Positions 47,849 to 59,494 are shown, counted from the first letter of the stretch. The stretch is 64,000 bases of DNA from JADKAV01 sp963769435 (GCA_963769435.1 CAVYLN010000001.1:310001-374000), one strand, 5' to 3'. The notes: generated by a model not told the origin, from the letters alone. Program-made: numbers and translations.

Positions 47849-49020
47849 TCATGGGCACCCTGTCCCAGTGCCGGTGAAGCCACCTCCCGTCGGCACGGTG
47901 TTCAACGCCTCGCCGACAGGCGTGCCGTCCGCACTGTTACGTCCGACGACGAAGTTCTGCACATCGGTGTTGCTGTTCGTCGCCTGCGCGTAGCCGGGTA
48001 AGCGGATCGTCGTCGCTTGGCGCTGACGCAGCCGGAAGTCGAAGTCCGAACCGGGCGCCGACCCCTCCTTGCCACTACTGGAGATGGCGTTGGCCAGGCT
48101 CCCCGCACCACCGATCACAGCGCACGCGGTGTAGTTGTCGCCGGGCACCGTCCCGATGTTGAAGTGGATACCGTTCTTCGGGAACACGGCCTTTCCCGGT
48201 GTGTCACCAGGCTGCGTGATCGTGTTTCCAGTGATGGTGGTGTTGAGGTTGCCGGACTGGGGGGTGGCGCCGCCACCGGCCAGCACTTCGATGCCGTGGT
48301 CGTTGTAGCCCCTGATCTGGTTGTTGGTCACACCCCAGGTCATCGTCCCTTGGCCCAGGCTCTGCAACTTCAGCCCTGATCCCTCCGCGGATCCGGAGTT
48401 CGAGACGCCAGAGACTCCGATCGTGTTGTTCGAGAACGTTCCCGTCTGAGTCGAGGTTCCGGCCGTCTTGACGATGAGGACGCCGGTGCCCACGGCATCA
48501 CGGAAGGTGTTGCTCGTGATGTCGAACGTGGTGTTGCCGCCTGTGCCGCTACTCGACAGGGACAGCCCAACGCCGCCCGTGACGATCCCTGGGTGGTTGT
48601 TCGAGAAACTGCTGTTGCTGATGAACCAGGTCACCGGATCCCGTGCCGTTGTGGCTGTAGTCGACGAGGTCGCCGCGAGCACCGGTGAATGTGGTGTCCT
48701 GGATCGTCGCCTTGAGCGCGCCCGCGGTGGACTGGGACTCGAGGTGGATGCCGTCGTTACCTTCGCTGACACTGTTCAACCCGATGTTCACCCTGGTGAG
48801 GGTTATCCGATCAAGCGTCCCGCTGGAGTTCGTGACGGACATATTGTCCTCGCGGCCGCCGCTCACGACGGTGTCGGTGATGGCGGCTGAACCAGTCAGG
48901 TTGACGAACTTGACCGCGGAGTCGTCGAACGGTGTCGTGCTTCGTCGTCACCAGGAACCGTGTCGGCGACAGGCGATTCTCGCTCAGCTCGCCTGCGGTC
49001 CCAAATACGCGGCAAAGAAG
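47849..49020 (-). pseudogene. right-handed beta-helix secreted protein, 5'-truncated
   Basis: Ser/Thr/Asn/Gly-rich repeated strands (SVTNSSGTLDRITLTRVNIG, ATIQDTTFTGARGDLVDYSHNGT, FISNSSFSNNHPGIVTGG, FDITSNTFRDAVGTGVLIV) of a parallel beta-helix, the fold used by many extracellular polysaccharide-binding or adhesive proteins. Frames join near 48650 and 48935 (one extra base each). The coding trace (SENRLSPTRFLVTTKHDT) can be followed to about 49010-49020 and then meets the copy of the rnpB 3' end at 49025-49044 with no start codon. The C-terminus GFTGTGTGCP is natural. It has lost its signal peptide and start. Confidence 0.65.
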
Positions 49021-49024
49021 AAGT

Positions 49025-49044
49025 GGTGGCGAGTCGGTCTGTAA
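49025..49044 (+). repeat. 20-bp copy of the rnpB 3' end (left repeat)
   Basis: GGTGGCGAGTCGGTCTGTAA occurs here and again at 50438-50457, in the same orientation; the second copy is the 3' end of rnpB. The sequences beyond are unlike on both sides. It marks the end of the truncated beta-helix gene. Confidence 0.75.
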
Positions 49045-49405
49045 CCCTGATTAGCGCCCCGCATGGGGGCGGGCGGAACGGCGCGTCTGTCTGAGCACAG
49101 ATGGTGCCGTTCCGTCCGAACTGTGGCGGGTGGTTATGCAGGGTTTTGGGGACAACGGGGGGACAACCGGGGGGTGGCTTTCGGCTCGCAGCCGGAGGGG
49201 CTGCTCCACGCCCCATAGCTTCGTCGTCCAGTCGTGGGGCTGCGAGCCGACACGGGTTGGGGCATCGGTTGGGAATGGCATGCAGCGCGGAACCGCGGTC
49301 TCTGGGGCCGGAGAGCCGACGACACGGCGCTGGCCGGATCGGACGAAAAGGCAAGGGCGGCAAGCTGTGTGCAGCTGCCGCCCATGCCTGATCGTGCTGA
49401 ACCTA
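49045..49405. other. 361-bp gene-free stretch with a hairpin
   Basis: No convincing gene. A two-part inverted repeat lies at 49075-49113 (outer arms 49075-49084 and 49104-49113; inner arms 49086-49090 and 49097-49101). It is close to the left repeat and could be a terminator for either strand. The sequence is rich in G-runs (GGGG near 49150-49180). Confidence 0.5.
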
Positions 49406-50113
49406 CTACAGGTCCACCGTCACACCACCGGACAACATCGAGTCATGGAGGCGGATCTCGGTCGGCTGAACCTTCTTCGGAACGTCGAAGACCATGGTGA
49501 CGTTCACCGCGTTGCCGGGGTTGATCTCCTCGATCCACGCATTCTGGTCCATGTACAAGGCGGCTTCACTGTCGAAGGAGAACTCACGGCCTTGGGCATC
49601 CAGCAGCACATTGTTATCCCCGAACAGCGTCTGCGCCTGGTCGCCTGTGTTCTTGACCTTGATGTCGACGAGCACGAAACGGCCCTGCGCTTCCGTGCCC
49701 AGGTACTCGTCCCCAACGAAGGTGCCGCCGTCGCGGACACCGGTCACCACAAAGGTGAACTTGCCGTCGGCGGCCTTGTCACCGACGCCGGGAAGACCCG
49801 GATCCGCTTCGGGCTGGGCAAGCGGCTTCGCTTCCGGCTTCGCTTCTGACTTCGTCTCTGACTTCGTGTCTGTGGCGTCCTGGGAAACGCTGGTGCTGCT
49901 GGCGGTGTCCTCGCCGGATCCTGTAGCCATTCCCATCCCGATCAGTAGTGCAAGCGCGATGCCACCACCGATGAGCACCTTCTTACCGGTACTGGACTTC
50001 TTTGGTGACTGCGGCTGAGCTGTGGAGGTGTTCGCCACCCACTCGGTTCCGTTCCAGATCCAATAGCCATCTTCGGAGATCTGGCCGGCGGGGCTTTGCA
50101 CTGACTGTGACAC
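49406..50113 (-). CDS. DUF4352-type membrane-anchored protein
   Basis: A 235-aa protein. Near the N-terminus a DUF2510-like motif (DGYWIWNGTEWVA) precedes one transmembrane helix (VLIGGGIALALLIGMGMATG), an Asp/Lys/Pro low-complexity linker (TKSETKSEAKPEAKP), and a C-terminal Ig-like DUF4352 domain (about 130-230: FTFVVTGVRDGGTFV, FVLVDIKVKNTGDQAQTL, NVTMVFDVPKK). The GTG at 50113 with ribosome site AGGAAGG is chosen. It is the one complete gene inside the 1.4-kb segment bounded by the rnpB repeats. Confidence 0.75.
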   Translation of the reverse strand: MSQSVQSPAGQISEDGYWIWNGTEWVANTSTAQPQSPKKSSTGKKVLIGGGIALALLIGMGMATGSGEDTASSTSVSQDATDTKSETKSEAKPEAKPLAQPEADPGLPGVGDKAADGKFTFVVTGVRDGGTFVGDEYLGTEAQGRFVLVDIKVKNTGDQAQTLFGDNNVLLDAQGREFSFDSEAALYMDQNAWIEEINPGNAVNVTMVFDVPKKVQPTEIRLHDSMLSGGVTVDL

Positions 50114-50440
50114 TGAGTTTCCCTTCCTGGAAACGATTTCTTGGACACCGTTTACATGCCCTTTACGACCCACTGAGCAAACGTGACTGCCATCACAAGC
50201 CCACCGACGCACGGCGACGAGTCAGTGTCGAACCGAACACAGGAGGCGGTTCGCAGTGCCTCGATCCTGGTCAAGCGCCTCAACAAGAGTCACGGATGTC
50301 CAAGCGCGAACACTCTTTCTATCCAAGGGGGATCCATGATGAGAAGTCTGCTCACCGCTGTTGCCGTCGCCGCCAGGGGACAACGGGCCTCCAACACCCC
50401 CGCCTGAAGCGCCACTCCCACACAGACCCAAACCGAAGGT
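50114..50440. other. 327-bp stretch between DUF4352 gene and rnpB
   Basis: Apart from a short signal-peptide-like frame on the plus strand (50336-50407) I see no gene. The promoter of the DUF4352 gene must lie at the left part. Confidence 0.45.
50336..50407 (+). pseudogene. orphan signal-peptide start of a secreted protein
   Basis: After AAGGGGGATCC comes MMRSLLTAVAVAA, a normal signal-peptide beginning, which then meets a stop after 23 codons. One base further a Pro-rich frame (GDNGPPTPPPEAPLPHRPKPK) runs into the rnpB 3' end. It looks like the first part of a secreted or lipoprotein gene cut at the repeat at 50438. Confidence 0.35.
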
Positions 50441-50457
50441 GGCGAGTCGGTCTGTAA
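50438..50457 (+). repeat. 20-bp direct repeat at the rnpB 3' end (right repeat)
   Basis: The twin of the copy at 49025-49044. It covers the last 17 or so bases of rnpB (minus strand), so the RNA gene is complete on this side, as expected where an element inserts at an RNA gene end. Confidence 0.75.
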
Positions 50458-50810
50458 GCCGGATTCTGTGCCGGGTCTCCCCGGCGACGACCATCTGTCT
50501 GGGGCCACCGTTGCCGATGACCTCAATGCGGCCCACCTGCAGACATTGAACGGGCCGTTCGTCTGCACAGGCGCCGAAACGCCCTCTTGGCCTTGCTCCG
50601 GACGGGGTTTACCTAGCCGTCGACGTCACCGCCGGCGCTGGTGGTCTCTTACACCACCGTTTCACCCTTACCGATCCGAGGATCGGCGGTCTGCTTTCTG
50701 TTGCACTTTCCCGCGGGTCACCCCGGGTGGGTGTTACCCACCGTCCTGCCCTGTGGAGTCCGGACTTTCCTCGACTGCTCGCGCAGCCGCGGCCGCCCGA
50801 CCGACTCGCC
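50441..50810 (-). ncRNA. rnpB: RNase P RNA (type A)
   Basis: About 370 nt. Its 5' and 3' ends form the 12-bp P1 helix (50799-50810 pairs with 50441-50452). The conserved cores are present on the minus strand: GAGGAAAGUCCGGACUCCA near the 5' end, GGAAAGUGCAACAGAAAGC, and UUACAGACCGACUCG at the 3' end. It is the catalytic RNA that trims tRNA 5' leaders. The exact ends are drawn from P1 pairing. Confidence 0.96.
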
Positions 50811-50945
50811 ATCTCCGAGTGTACGGGCTCCCGGTTCCGACGCGCCGCGACTTAGGTCAACCTCAGCAATTCGAGACGACCGATAGCGAATAGCCTGGTC
50901 ACAGAACCCGTGGGGGGTATCTGAACTGATGAGAGGAACCGTCAC

Positions 50946-51524
50946 ATGATCGTCCTGAATCGTCCTGCGGCCGCACTCGGAGCCACACTGCTCGCCCTTG
51001 GCGCACTTACGGCGTGCTCCTCCGACGACACGACCGCGTCCGACACTGCGACGCAGGCTGCGGCTGACTGCGCCCTGACCGTGACCGACCCCTGGGTCAA
51101 GGCCACGGATGAGGAGATGACCGGGGCGTTCGGCATGGTCGAGAACTCGACCGACGCGGACATCACGATCACATCCGCATCGAGCCCGGCGGCCGGGAAG
51201 ATGGAGATCCACGAGGTCGTGGACAAGGACGGCGCGATGGTGATGCAGCCCAAGGAAGGCGGCCTGGTGGTGCCCGCGGGCGGATCCGCAATGCTGCAGC
51301 CCGGGGGTGATCACCTCATGCTGATGGCTCTGCCCGCGCCGATCGAGGCCGGCGACGAGGTCGAGATCACGGCCGTGTGCGACACCGGCGGATCGCTGTC
51401 CTGGACCAGCGTTGCCAAGCCGTTCGAGGGTGGCGCGGAACCGTACGTGCCGAGCGAGGGCGCCATGGAGAGCGAAGGCAGCATGGAGATGGAATCCATG
51501 GAGCCCAGCGCGTCAGCGAGCTGA
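50946..51524 (+). CDS. PCu(A)C-type copper chaperone lipoprotein
   Basis: A 192-aa lipoprotein: signal peptide and lipobox LTACSS. The copper-binding signature H-M-x10-M-x21-H-x-M appears as KMEIHEVV...GAMVMQPK...GGDHLMLM. Such periplasmic chaperones deliver Cu(I) for cytochrome oxidase assembly. The tail (EGAMESEGSMEMESMEP) is Met-rich and may add copper ligands. The next gene is a Dyp peroxidase, 11 bp downstream, so the two are probably one transcript. Confidence 0.9.
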   Translation: MIVLNRPAAALGATLLALGALTACSSDDTTASDTATQAAADCALTVTDPWVKATDEEMTGAFGMVENSTDADITITSASSPAAGKMEIHEVVDKDGAMVMQPKEGGLVVPAGGSAMLQPGGDHLMLMALPAPIEAGDEVEITAVCDTGGSLSWTSVAKPFEGGAEPYVPSEGAMESEGSMEMESMEPSASAS

Positions 51525-51535
51525 TCGGAACGCTG

Positions 51536-52765
51536 GTGGGCGACCCTTCGCACGACTCCGGCATGACCCGGCGCGGACTGCTGGGCGGTCTCGCGCTGGG
51601 CGCCGGAGGCCTTGCTGTTGGCGGGGTGGCCGGGTATGCCGTGGCCTCCGAGCCCACCGCCGAACAGGCGACCACTGCACTCGGCCAAACCACTGAGGAC
51701 TGCTACGGCGCCCATCAAGCGGGGATCGACACACCACGGCAGGCGAACGCCACCTTCGTGGGACTGGACCTCCGCCCCGAGGTCGATCGGGAAGCGCTCG
51801 GCCGGCTCATGCGCCTGCTCACCGACGACATCGTCCGGCTCACGCAAGGCCGTGCCGCCCTGGCCGATCCGCAGGCCGAACTTGCGGACGTCCCCGCCCG
51901 GCTGACGGTGACCGTCGGCTTCGGGCGGGGATTCCTCAGCGCTGCCGACAAGGCGGACGAGGCCCCTGCCTGGCTCGTCGCCGGCCTGCCCAAGTTCTCG
52001 ATCGACGAACTCGAGCCGGCGTGGTCCGGTGGCGACCTGCTGCTACAGGTCGCGGCCGAGGACGCGGTCACCGTCTCGCATGCGGTCCGGGTGCTGCTCA
52101 CCGACGCCCGCCCGTTCGCGACCGTGCGCTGGATGCAATCGGGCTTCCACCGCCCCGCGAACACAGCGCCTGCGACGTCGACCGGCCGCAACCTCATGGG
52201 CCAGATCGATGGCACCGTGAACCCGGAGGCCGGATCCGAGGACCTGGGGCGGGTGGTGTGGGTGCCGCAGGACGGAACCCCGCGATGGCTGCGTGGCGGG
52301 ACCGCCGTCGTGATCCGGCGGATCGCCATGGACCTCAAGACCTGGGGCGGTATGGATCAGACGGCCAAAGAGGAGGCGATCGGTCGCAGGCTCGCGGATG
52401 GTGCCCCCCTGACCGGCGGCACCGAGTTCACCGCGCCCGATTTCGACGCCGTCGACGCCAACGGATTCGAGGTCATCCCGCCGACCTCGCACGTGCGTCT
52501 GGCGCACGCCCAGCAGTCCACGGACCGGATCCTGCGGCGGCCCTACAACTACGACGACGGCCTGGATCGCAACGGCGATCCCGAGACCGGACTGCTCTTC
52601 GTGGCCTACATGGCCGATCCGCTGGAACAGTTCGTTCCCATCCAGAGCCGACTTTCCGAAGCCGACGTCCTCAACGTCTGGACCACCCCGATCGGCTCGG
52701 CCCTGTTCGCGATCCCACCGGGGTTCTCCGAGGGTGAGTATCTGGGGCAGACGCTGCTCGGCTGA
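51536..52765 (+). CDS. Tat-exported Dyp-type heme peroxidase
   Basis: A 409-aa peroxidase with an N-terminal twin-arginine signal (MTRRGLLGGLALGAGGLAVGG). The GxxDG distal motif is MGQIDGTVNP, and the proximal heme His lies in PPTSHVRLAHAQ, followed by RILRRPYNYDDG and GLLFVAYMADP. EfeB/DypB of the class A/P1 type oxidises dyes, lignin-like compounds or takes part in iron uptake; no efeU/efeO genes are nearby. The GTG at 51536 is chosen; ATG 51563 immediately before TRRG is also possible. Confidence 0.9.
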   Translation: MGDPSHDSGMTRRGLLGGLALGAGGLAVGGVAGYAVASEPTAEQATTALGQTTEDCYGAHQAGIDTPRQANATFVGLDLRPEVDREALGRLMRLLTDDIVRLTQGRAALADPQAELADVPARLTVTVGFGRGFLSAADKADEAPAWLVAGLPKFSIDELEPAWSGGDLLLQVAAEDAVTVSHAVRVLLTDARPFATVRWMQSGFHRPANTAPATSTGRNLMGQIDGTVNPEAGSEDLGRVVWVPQDGTPRWLRGGTAVVIRRIAMDLKTWGGMDQTAKEEAIGRRLADGAPLTGGTEFTAPDFDAVDANGFEVIPPTSHVRLAHAQQSTDRILRRPYNYDDGLDRNGDPETGLLFVAYMADPLEQFVPIQSRLSEADVLNVWTTPIGSALFAIPPGFSEGEYLGQTLLG

Positions 52766-53226
52766 AACCGACCGGCGGTTTGGTCGGATACGGCCACTGC
52801 GTGGCGTGCTACGTCCAGAGTCCCCCGCCGCACCCAAAGGTTGAGGGGCTCCTCTCAGTATGGGTGAGAGGAGCCCCTCAGGACGTTCTGCATCAGTCCG
52901 GCGTGAGTGTCCGCTGTCTGCGATCTTTTGTCGCCTATCGCCTGTGCGATGTCGTGGACCCTCTGTGGATGTCTAGGCCTTGTCGGTTGGATTTCTCCTC
53001 AGTTGGTGAGCCCTTTTGCTCTTACCTCGTTGTGACTTCGGCTTCGAACTGGTCCTGCCATCCTTCCTGCTGAACGTGTACCACTGTTGTAGTCCCGCCC
53101 CTGCAGGGTCGCAACAGGCAGAGGACACAATCATCCGTTCGTTCCGCCGCGTCATCCGATCGTCGGGGACAAACCCGGCGATTCTTCGCACGCGGTTCAC
53201 CGGCTGTGACCGACTTCCAGTCGCGA
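52766..53226. other. 461-bp gene-free stretch with terminator
   Basis: After the Dyp peroxidase terminator (52842-52880) no gene is recognisable up to the end of the alanyl-tRNA editing gene at 53227. The composition from 52900 is less GC-rich than the neighbours. Short open frames on both strands lack any protein-like features. Confidence 0.5.
52842..52880 (+). terminator. strong hairpin terminator after the Dyp peroxidase
   Basis: Perfect 16-bp arms (52842-52857 and 52865-52880) with a 7-nt loop, 77 bp after the peroxidase stop codon. Confidence 0.85.
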
Positions 53227-54065
53227 CTACCCGACCGTCGTGAACGCCACGACCGTGGCCTCGTCAGGAGTTTCGTAGTGCACTTGCACCGGACCCAATT
53301 GGCCCAGGGATGTGACGTGGGTGCCACCACATGCGATCCGGAACGTCCCCTCCGGTACGTGGCAGCACCAGTGACCGCATGTCCGTCAGGTGTGGGCCCT
53401 CGGTCTCGATCTCGACGGTGCTGTCTGCGTCGATCCAGAGCCGGATCTGCTCGTTGACCTTCCCGGCGATCGCGTCGAGTTCCTCACGAAAACCCGCGGT
53501 GTCGAACCCCTTCTTCCGCAGCGACTTCCCCAGCCGGTAGGTGTCACGTGCCTGGTCGGGCACCATCCGCGATTCGGTGAGCGCAATCCTGTCGAAGTCG
53601 GGGTTGCCGATCCCGTCACGCGCCACGTCCTTGCGCCACAAGCCCGGCGACCACCGCATTCAGGGCCAGCGCCGACACATGGCAGGCGGTGTGCGCACGG
53701 CTCAGCGCCGCCCGCCGTTCGGCATCCACCTCGAGGTCCACGACCTCCCCCACCTCAGGTGCGTCCCCGGGCGCCATCACGTGAACGACGACCCAGGTGT
53801 GGTCGGGATCCCCCCGGCGCACGCTGATGGTCTCCCCCACCGTCAATGCGCCGGCACCGTCGATCGCCCCCACGCGTGTGTCGACCACGGGCGCGCCGGC
53901 GAGTCTTCCGAGGTCTGCTGGCTGATCCGGCCAGCTGGGATCGACGGGGTGGAACGGCGTGCGATCCACGATCACCGCGACGCCGTCGGCCAGGGGCTCG
54001 ACCCGCTGCACCGTTGCGCTGCCGGACACCGCACCGGCGGGGAAGTCCACCAGGGTGGCGCTCAT
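53227..54065 (-). CDS. alaX: alanyl-tRNA editing protein, AlaX-like (2 frameshifts)
   Basis: A free-standing editing domain that removes misacylated amino acids from tRNA-Ala. The zinc ligands are HTACH (residues 125-129) and CGGTH (near 245). The frame breaks near 53641 (one extra base before TTGTGGCGC) and near 53359 (one extra C before GTACCGGAG). Corrected length 278 aa, ending ATVVAFTTVG. Its ATG overlaps the stop of the zinc-ribbon gene (ATGA), so it is coupled to that gene and nif3. Confidence 0.88.
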
Positions 54066-54799
54066 AGTCCAGACTCCGAGGTCCGCACCATGATGGCCCC
54101 GCACTCATCGCACCGGACGACCTCGTCGGGCGCAGCACCCCGGACGCGATCGAGGTCGGAGGAACTCAGGACCAGCTGGCACACGCCGCAGCGCCCGTGC
54201 CGCAGCAGCCCCGCCCCCTGACCACTGCGCTCACGGATCTTCTCGTAGAGGGCGACGAGGTCGGCGGGGAGTTCGGCGACGACACCGGCCCTGCGCTCCT
54301 CGAGCGCGACCGTCTCACTGGCGATCTCATCCTGTCGTCGGTCCCAGGCGGCGGCGGTCTCGTCGGCATCACTGCGAGCCTGTGCCATCGTCTGCTCGGC
54401 CTGCGCCAACACGGCCGTCTCCTGCTCCAGTCGCTCCATGATCTCGATCTCGACGTCCTCGAGTTCGGCCTGGCGCCGGGCGAGGCTGGTCAGTTCGTGC
54501 TGGATGTCGGTGAGCTGTTTCGGTGTGGCGGCACCGGAGTCGAGGGTCTTCTGGTCCCGGTCCACGCGCGACCGCACGGTCTGCACGTCCTGTTCCGCAC
54601 GGGAGATCTCCCGCTCCAGATCCTTGATCCGGGTACGTGTCTCCACCAACTGCTCCTCGGCAGACACCAGAGCAGCCCGCGCCTGTGTCGCACGGGACAT
54701 CAACTCCGAGGTGGCCCGTTCCCTGGCCAGTTTGGCCAGCCCCTGATCCACCTCCGGAAGTTCCAACAGCAACTCCTGAGCCTGTCGATCGGCCTTCAT
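54062..54799 (-). CDS. coiled-coil zinc-ribbon (zf-RING_7) protein
   Basis: A 245-aa protein. Residues about 15-190 form a long antiparallel coiled coil (EQLVETRTRIKDLEREISRAEQD...), and the C-terminus is a four-cysteine zinc ribbon (CGVC...CDEC). The family is widespread in actinobacteria next to nif3, for example Rv2229c-Rv2230c of M. tuberculosis. Proposed roles in RNA or tRNA metabolism are not settled. The ATG overlaps the nif3 stop; ribosome site GAGGAGGAACC. Confidence 0.88.
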   Translation of the reverse strand: MKADRQAQELLLELPEVDQGLAKLARERATSELMSRATQARAALVSAEEQLVETRTRIKDLEREISRAEQDVQTVRSRVDRDQKTLDSGAATPKQLTDIQHELTSLARRQAELEDVEIEIMERLEQETAVLAQAEQTMAQARSDADETAAAWDRRQDEIASETVALEERRAGVVAELPADLVALYEKIRERSGQGAGLLRHGRCGVCQLVLSSSDLDRVRGAAPDEVVRCDECGAIMVRTSESGL

Positions 54800-55899
54800 C
54801 TGGTTCCTCCTCGGTGACCGCTCCATGGGTCGGTGACCTGTTCGCTGACAAATGTCCGCAACCCGAGCGCCGCCAAGCGATCCGCGGTCTGTGCGCACCA
54901 TGGCCATTCGCTGGCCCAGTGTGCAACATCCACGACGGCGCATCCGCCCTCAGCCCTGTGCTCATCAACAGTGTGGTGCTTCAGATCGGCGGTCACGAGG
55001 ACATCCGCGACGCGTGAGGCCGCCGCCAGTTCGGATCCACCCGAGCCTCCGACGACCGCCACCGTCCGGATCCGGTCCGCGGGATCGCCCGCGAATCGAA
55101 CACCGGCAGCCGTCGACGGAAGCGCACCTGCCACCGTGTCGGCGAACTCTGCCAGCGTCTGCTCGGACACGCTGCCGACCCTGCCCAGTCCGATGTCCGG
55201 GTCCACTCGCTGGACCTCGGTGAAGTCGTAAGCGGGCTCCTCGTACGGGTGGGCAGCCAACAACGCCGCGGCGACTGCGGCTCGCGAGCGCACCGGGAGC
55301 ACCATCTCGAGTCGGTCCTCGGCCACCTGCTCGACGCGGCCGACCTCGCCGATGTGCGGGTCGGCACCGTCACGGGGCCGGAACGTTCCCGAGCCGGAAG
55401 TGACGTAGGCACAGCGCTCGTAGTCCCCGATGCTGCCTGCCCCCGCAGCGGCCAGGGCATCCACGAGTCGGTCCCGGTCCTGACCCGGAACGTAGACCGT
55501 GAGGCGCAGCCACGTGCTGCTGCGCGACTCCAGAGGTGTGACGTCCTGCAGACCGATCGCAGCGGCCAGAGCGTCGTTCACTCCCGGACATGCCCGATCG
55601 GCATTCGTGTGGGCGTTGAACAGGCCGACGCCGGCTCGGATGAGTCGTTGCGCCAACCGGCCCTTGGCACCATGCAGTCCCGTGACACCCGAGAGCCACA
55701 GTGGGTGGTGGGTGAGGAGAAGATCCACGCCTCGGTCAAGGGCTTCCGCCCCGACCGCGGCGGTCGGGTCCACAGCCAGGAGCACGGAGCCGATCTCGGC
55801 ATCGGGATCCCCGAAGGTCAAGCCCACCGAGTCCCAGGGTTCCGCCAGTTCGGGCGGGAACCACGCGTCGAGCGTCATCACCACGTCAGCCAGCCGCAC
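54796..55899 (-). CDS. Nif3-like dinuclear metal-centre protein (GTP cyclohydrolase I type 2 family)
   Basis: A 367-aa protein. The family motifs are ELAEPWDSVGL, DLLLTHHPLWLS (metal His pair), GLFNAHTNADRACPGVNDALA and, at the C-terminus, VVGGSGGSELAAA, DVLVTADLKHHTVDEH and VVDVAHWASEW. The middle segment (about 145-250) is the PII-like insertion. GTG at 55899 is the chosen start, one nucleotide after the tRNA-Val 3' end; ATG 55878 is an alternative but would lose the conserved ADVV. The biochemical role of the family is not settled. Confidence 0.88.
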   Translation of the reverse strand: MRLADVVMTLDAWFPPELAEPWDSVGLTFGDPDAEIGSVLLAVDPTAAVGAEALDRGVDLLLTHHPLWLSGVTGLHGAKGRLAQRLIRAGVGLFNAHTNADRACPGVNDALAAAIGLQDVTPLESRSSTWLRLTVYVPGQDRDRLVDALAAAGAGSIGDYERCAYVTSGSGTFRPRDGADPHIGEVGRVEQVAEDRLEMVLPVRSRAAVAAALLAAHPYEEPAYDFTEVQRVDPDIGLGRVGSVSEQTLAEFADTVAGALPSTAAGVRFAGDPADRIRTVAVVGGSGGSELAAASRVADVLVTADLKHHTVDEHRAEGGCAVVDVAHWASEWPWCAQTADRLAALGLRTFVSEQVTDPWSGHRGGTR

Positions 55900-55900
55900 G

Positions 55901-55973
55901 TGGGCCCGGCCGGACTCGAACCGACGACCTTCCCGGTGTAAACGGGGCGCGCTACCAGCTGCGCTACGGGCCC
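55901..55973 (-). tRNA. tRNA-Val (UAC)
   Basis: A 73-nt cloverleaf on the minus strand. The 7-bp acceptor stem is GGGCCCG with CGGGCCC, the D arm is GCGC/GCGC, the anticodon loop TTTACAC with anticodon TAC, the T arm GTCGG-TTCGAGT-CCGGC, and the discriminator base A. The 3' CCA is not encoded. Confidence 0.95.
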
Positions 55974-56240
55974 AGTACAGGGTACCCAGATGCCCAGGGC
56001 GGCGGTGCGTCCCCGTCCGGGCCTGGCGACAACGCACCACCGTGTTCATATCGTCATCCCGATCCTGGGAACGCGCATTCGCAGGCCGGCACGGGCAAAG
56101 CGCATGGCGAACCTTGGACCACAGACGAACCACGTCTTGTGCACTGCCCACACAATTTGTCCGAACCGACTTGCATGTCGGCCCGGAGTTGTGTGGACTT
56201 GCCTTGTGTTCGGCCCATCCGGAGAATCCGCGCGACGCCC

Positions 56241-56651
56241 ATGAGTACCCAAACCTTCGACCAACTGCCGTTGGGCCTGAACCAGGGGCAGGTCGTGATG
56301 GAGATCGGTTTCGACTCCGACTGCGACGACACGATCCGCCAGGCGTTCGCCGCGGCGATCGGACAAGAACTCCTCGACGAGGACACCGACGAGATCGTCG
56401 AGGCGGTCCTGCTGTGGTGGCGTGACGACGACGGGGATCTCGTCGACGGCCTGATGGACGCCCTCGGCCCCTTGGCCGACAACGGGATCATCTGGTTGCT
56501 CACCCCCAAGGCCGGCCGTGAGGGACATCTCGATCCGGCGGACATCGCGGAAGCCGCCCCCACCGTGGGACTGCAGCCGACCCGGACCATCAGTGCCAGC
56601 CGTTCGTGGCAGGGCACGCGTCTGGTGCCGCCGCGCTCGCCACGTCGCTGA
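56241..56651 (+). CDS. DUF3052 family protein
   Basis: A 136-aa acidic protein. The block VLLWWRDDDGDLVDGLMDALGPLADNGIIWLLTPKAGR and the tail ISASRSWQGTRLVPPRSPRR are characteristic of DUF3052, a small actinobacterial family often found next to aceE, as it is here. Function is not established. ATG at 56241 is chosen. Confidence 0.9.
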   Translation: MSTQTFDQLPLGLNQGQVVMEIGFDSDCDDTIRQAFAAAIGQELLDEDTDEIVEAVLLWWRDDDGDLVDGLMDALGPLADNGIIWLLTPKAGREGHLDPADIAEAAPTVGLQPTRTISASRSWQGTRLVPPRSPRR

Positions 56652-56774
56652 GCGGTTCGCGGACGGTCCGGCAGGTGTGATCGCGGGCCTTCGAGCTGGA
56701 CCGGAACGCCAGAACTGTCCTCCGGCCCGATCCGCGACTACTGTCGATCTCGAGCGAACAGAAGGCGGTGGACG

Positions 56775-59484
<2,710 letters not shown>

Positions 59485-59494
59485 GGGCGCCCGG

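Noticed and set aside
49130..49400. Possible integrase or recombinase gene inside the rnpB-bounded segment
   Set aside because: Frames on both strands lack tyrosine or serine recombinase motifs and have low-complexity composition from G-runs.
56149..56195. Inverted CACACAA/TTGTGTG pair upstream of the DUF3052 gene as an operator
   Set aside because: Arms are seven bases with a 33-base gap and no known consensus; chance occurrence is likely. An inner CCGAC...GTCGG dyad is equally weak.
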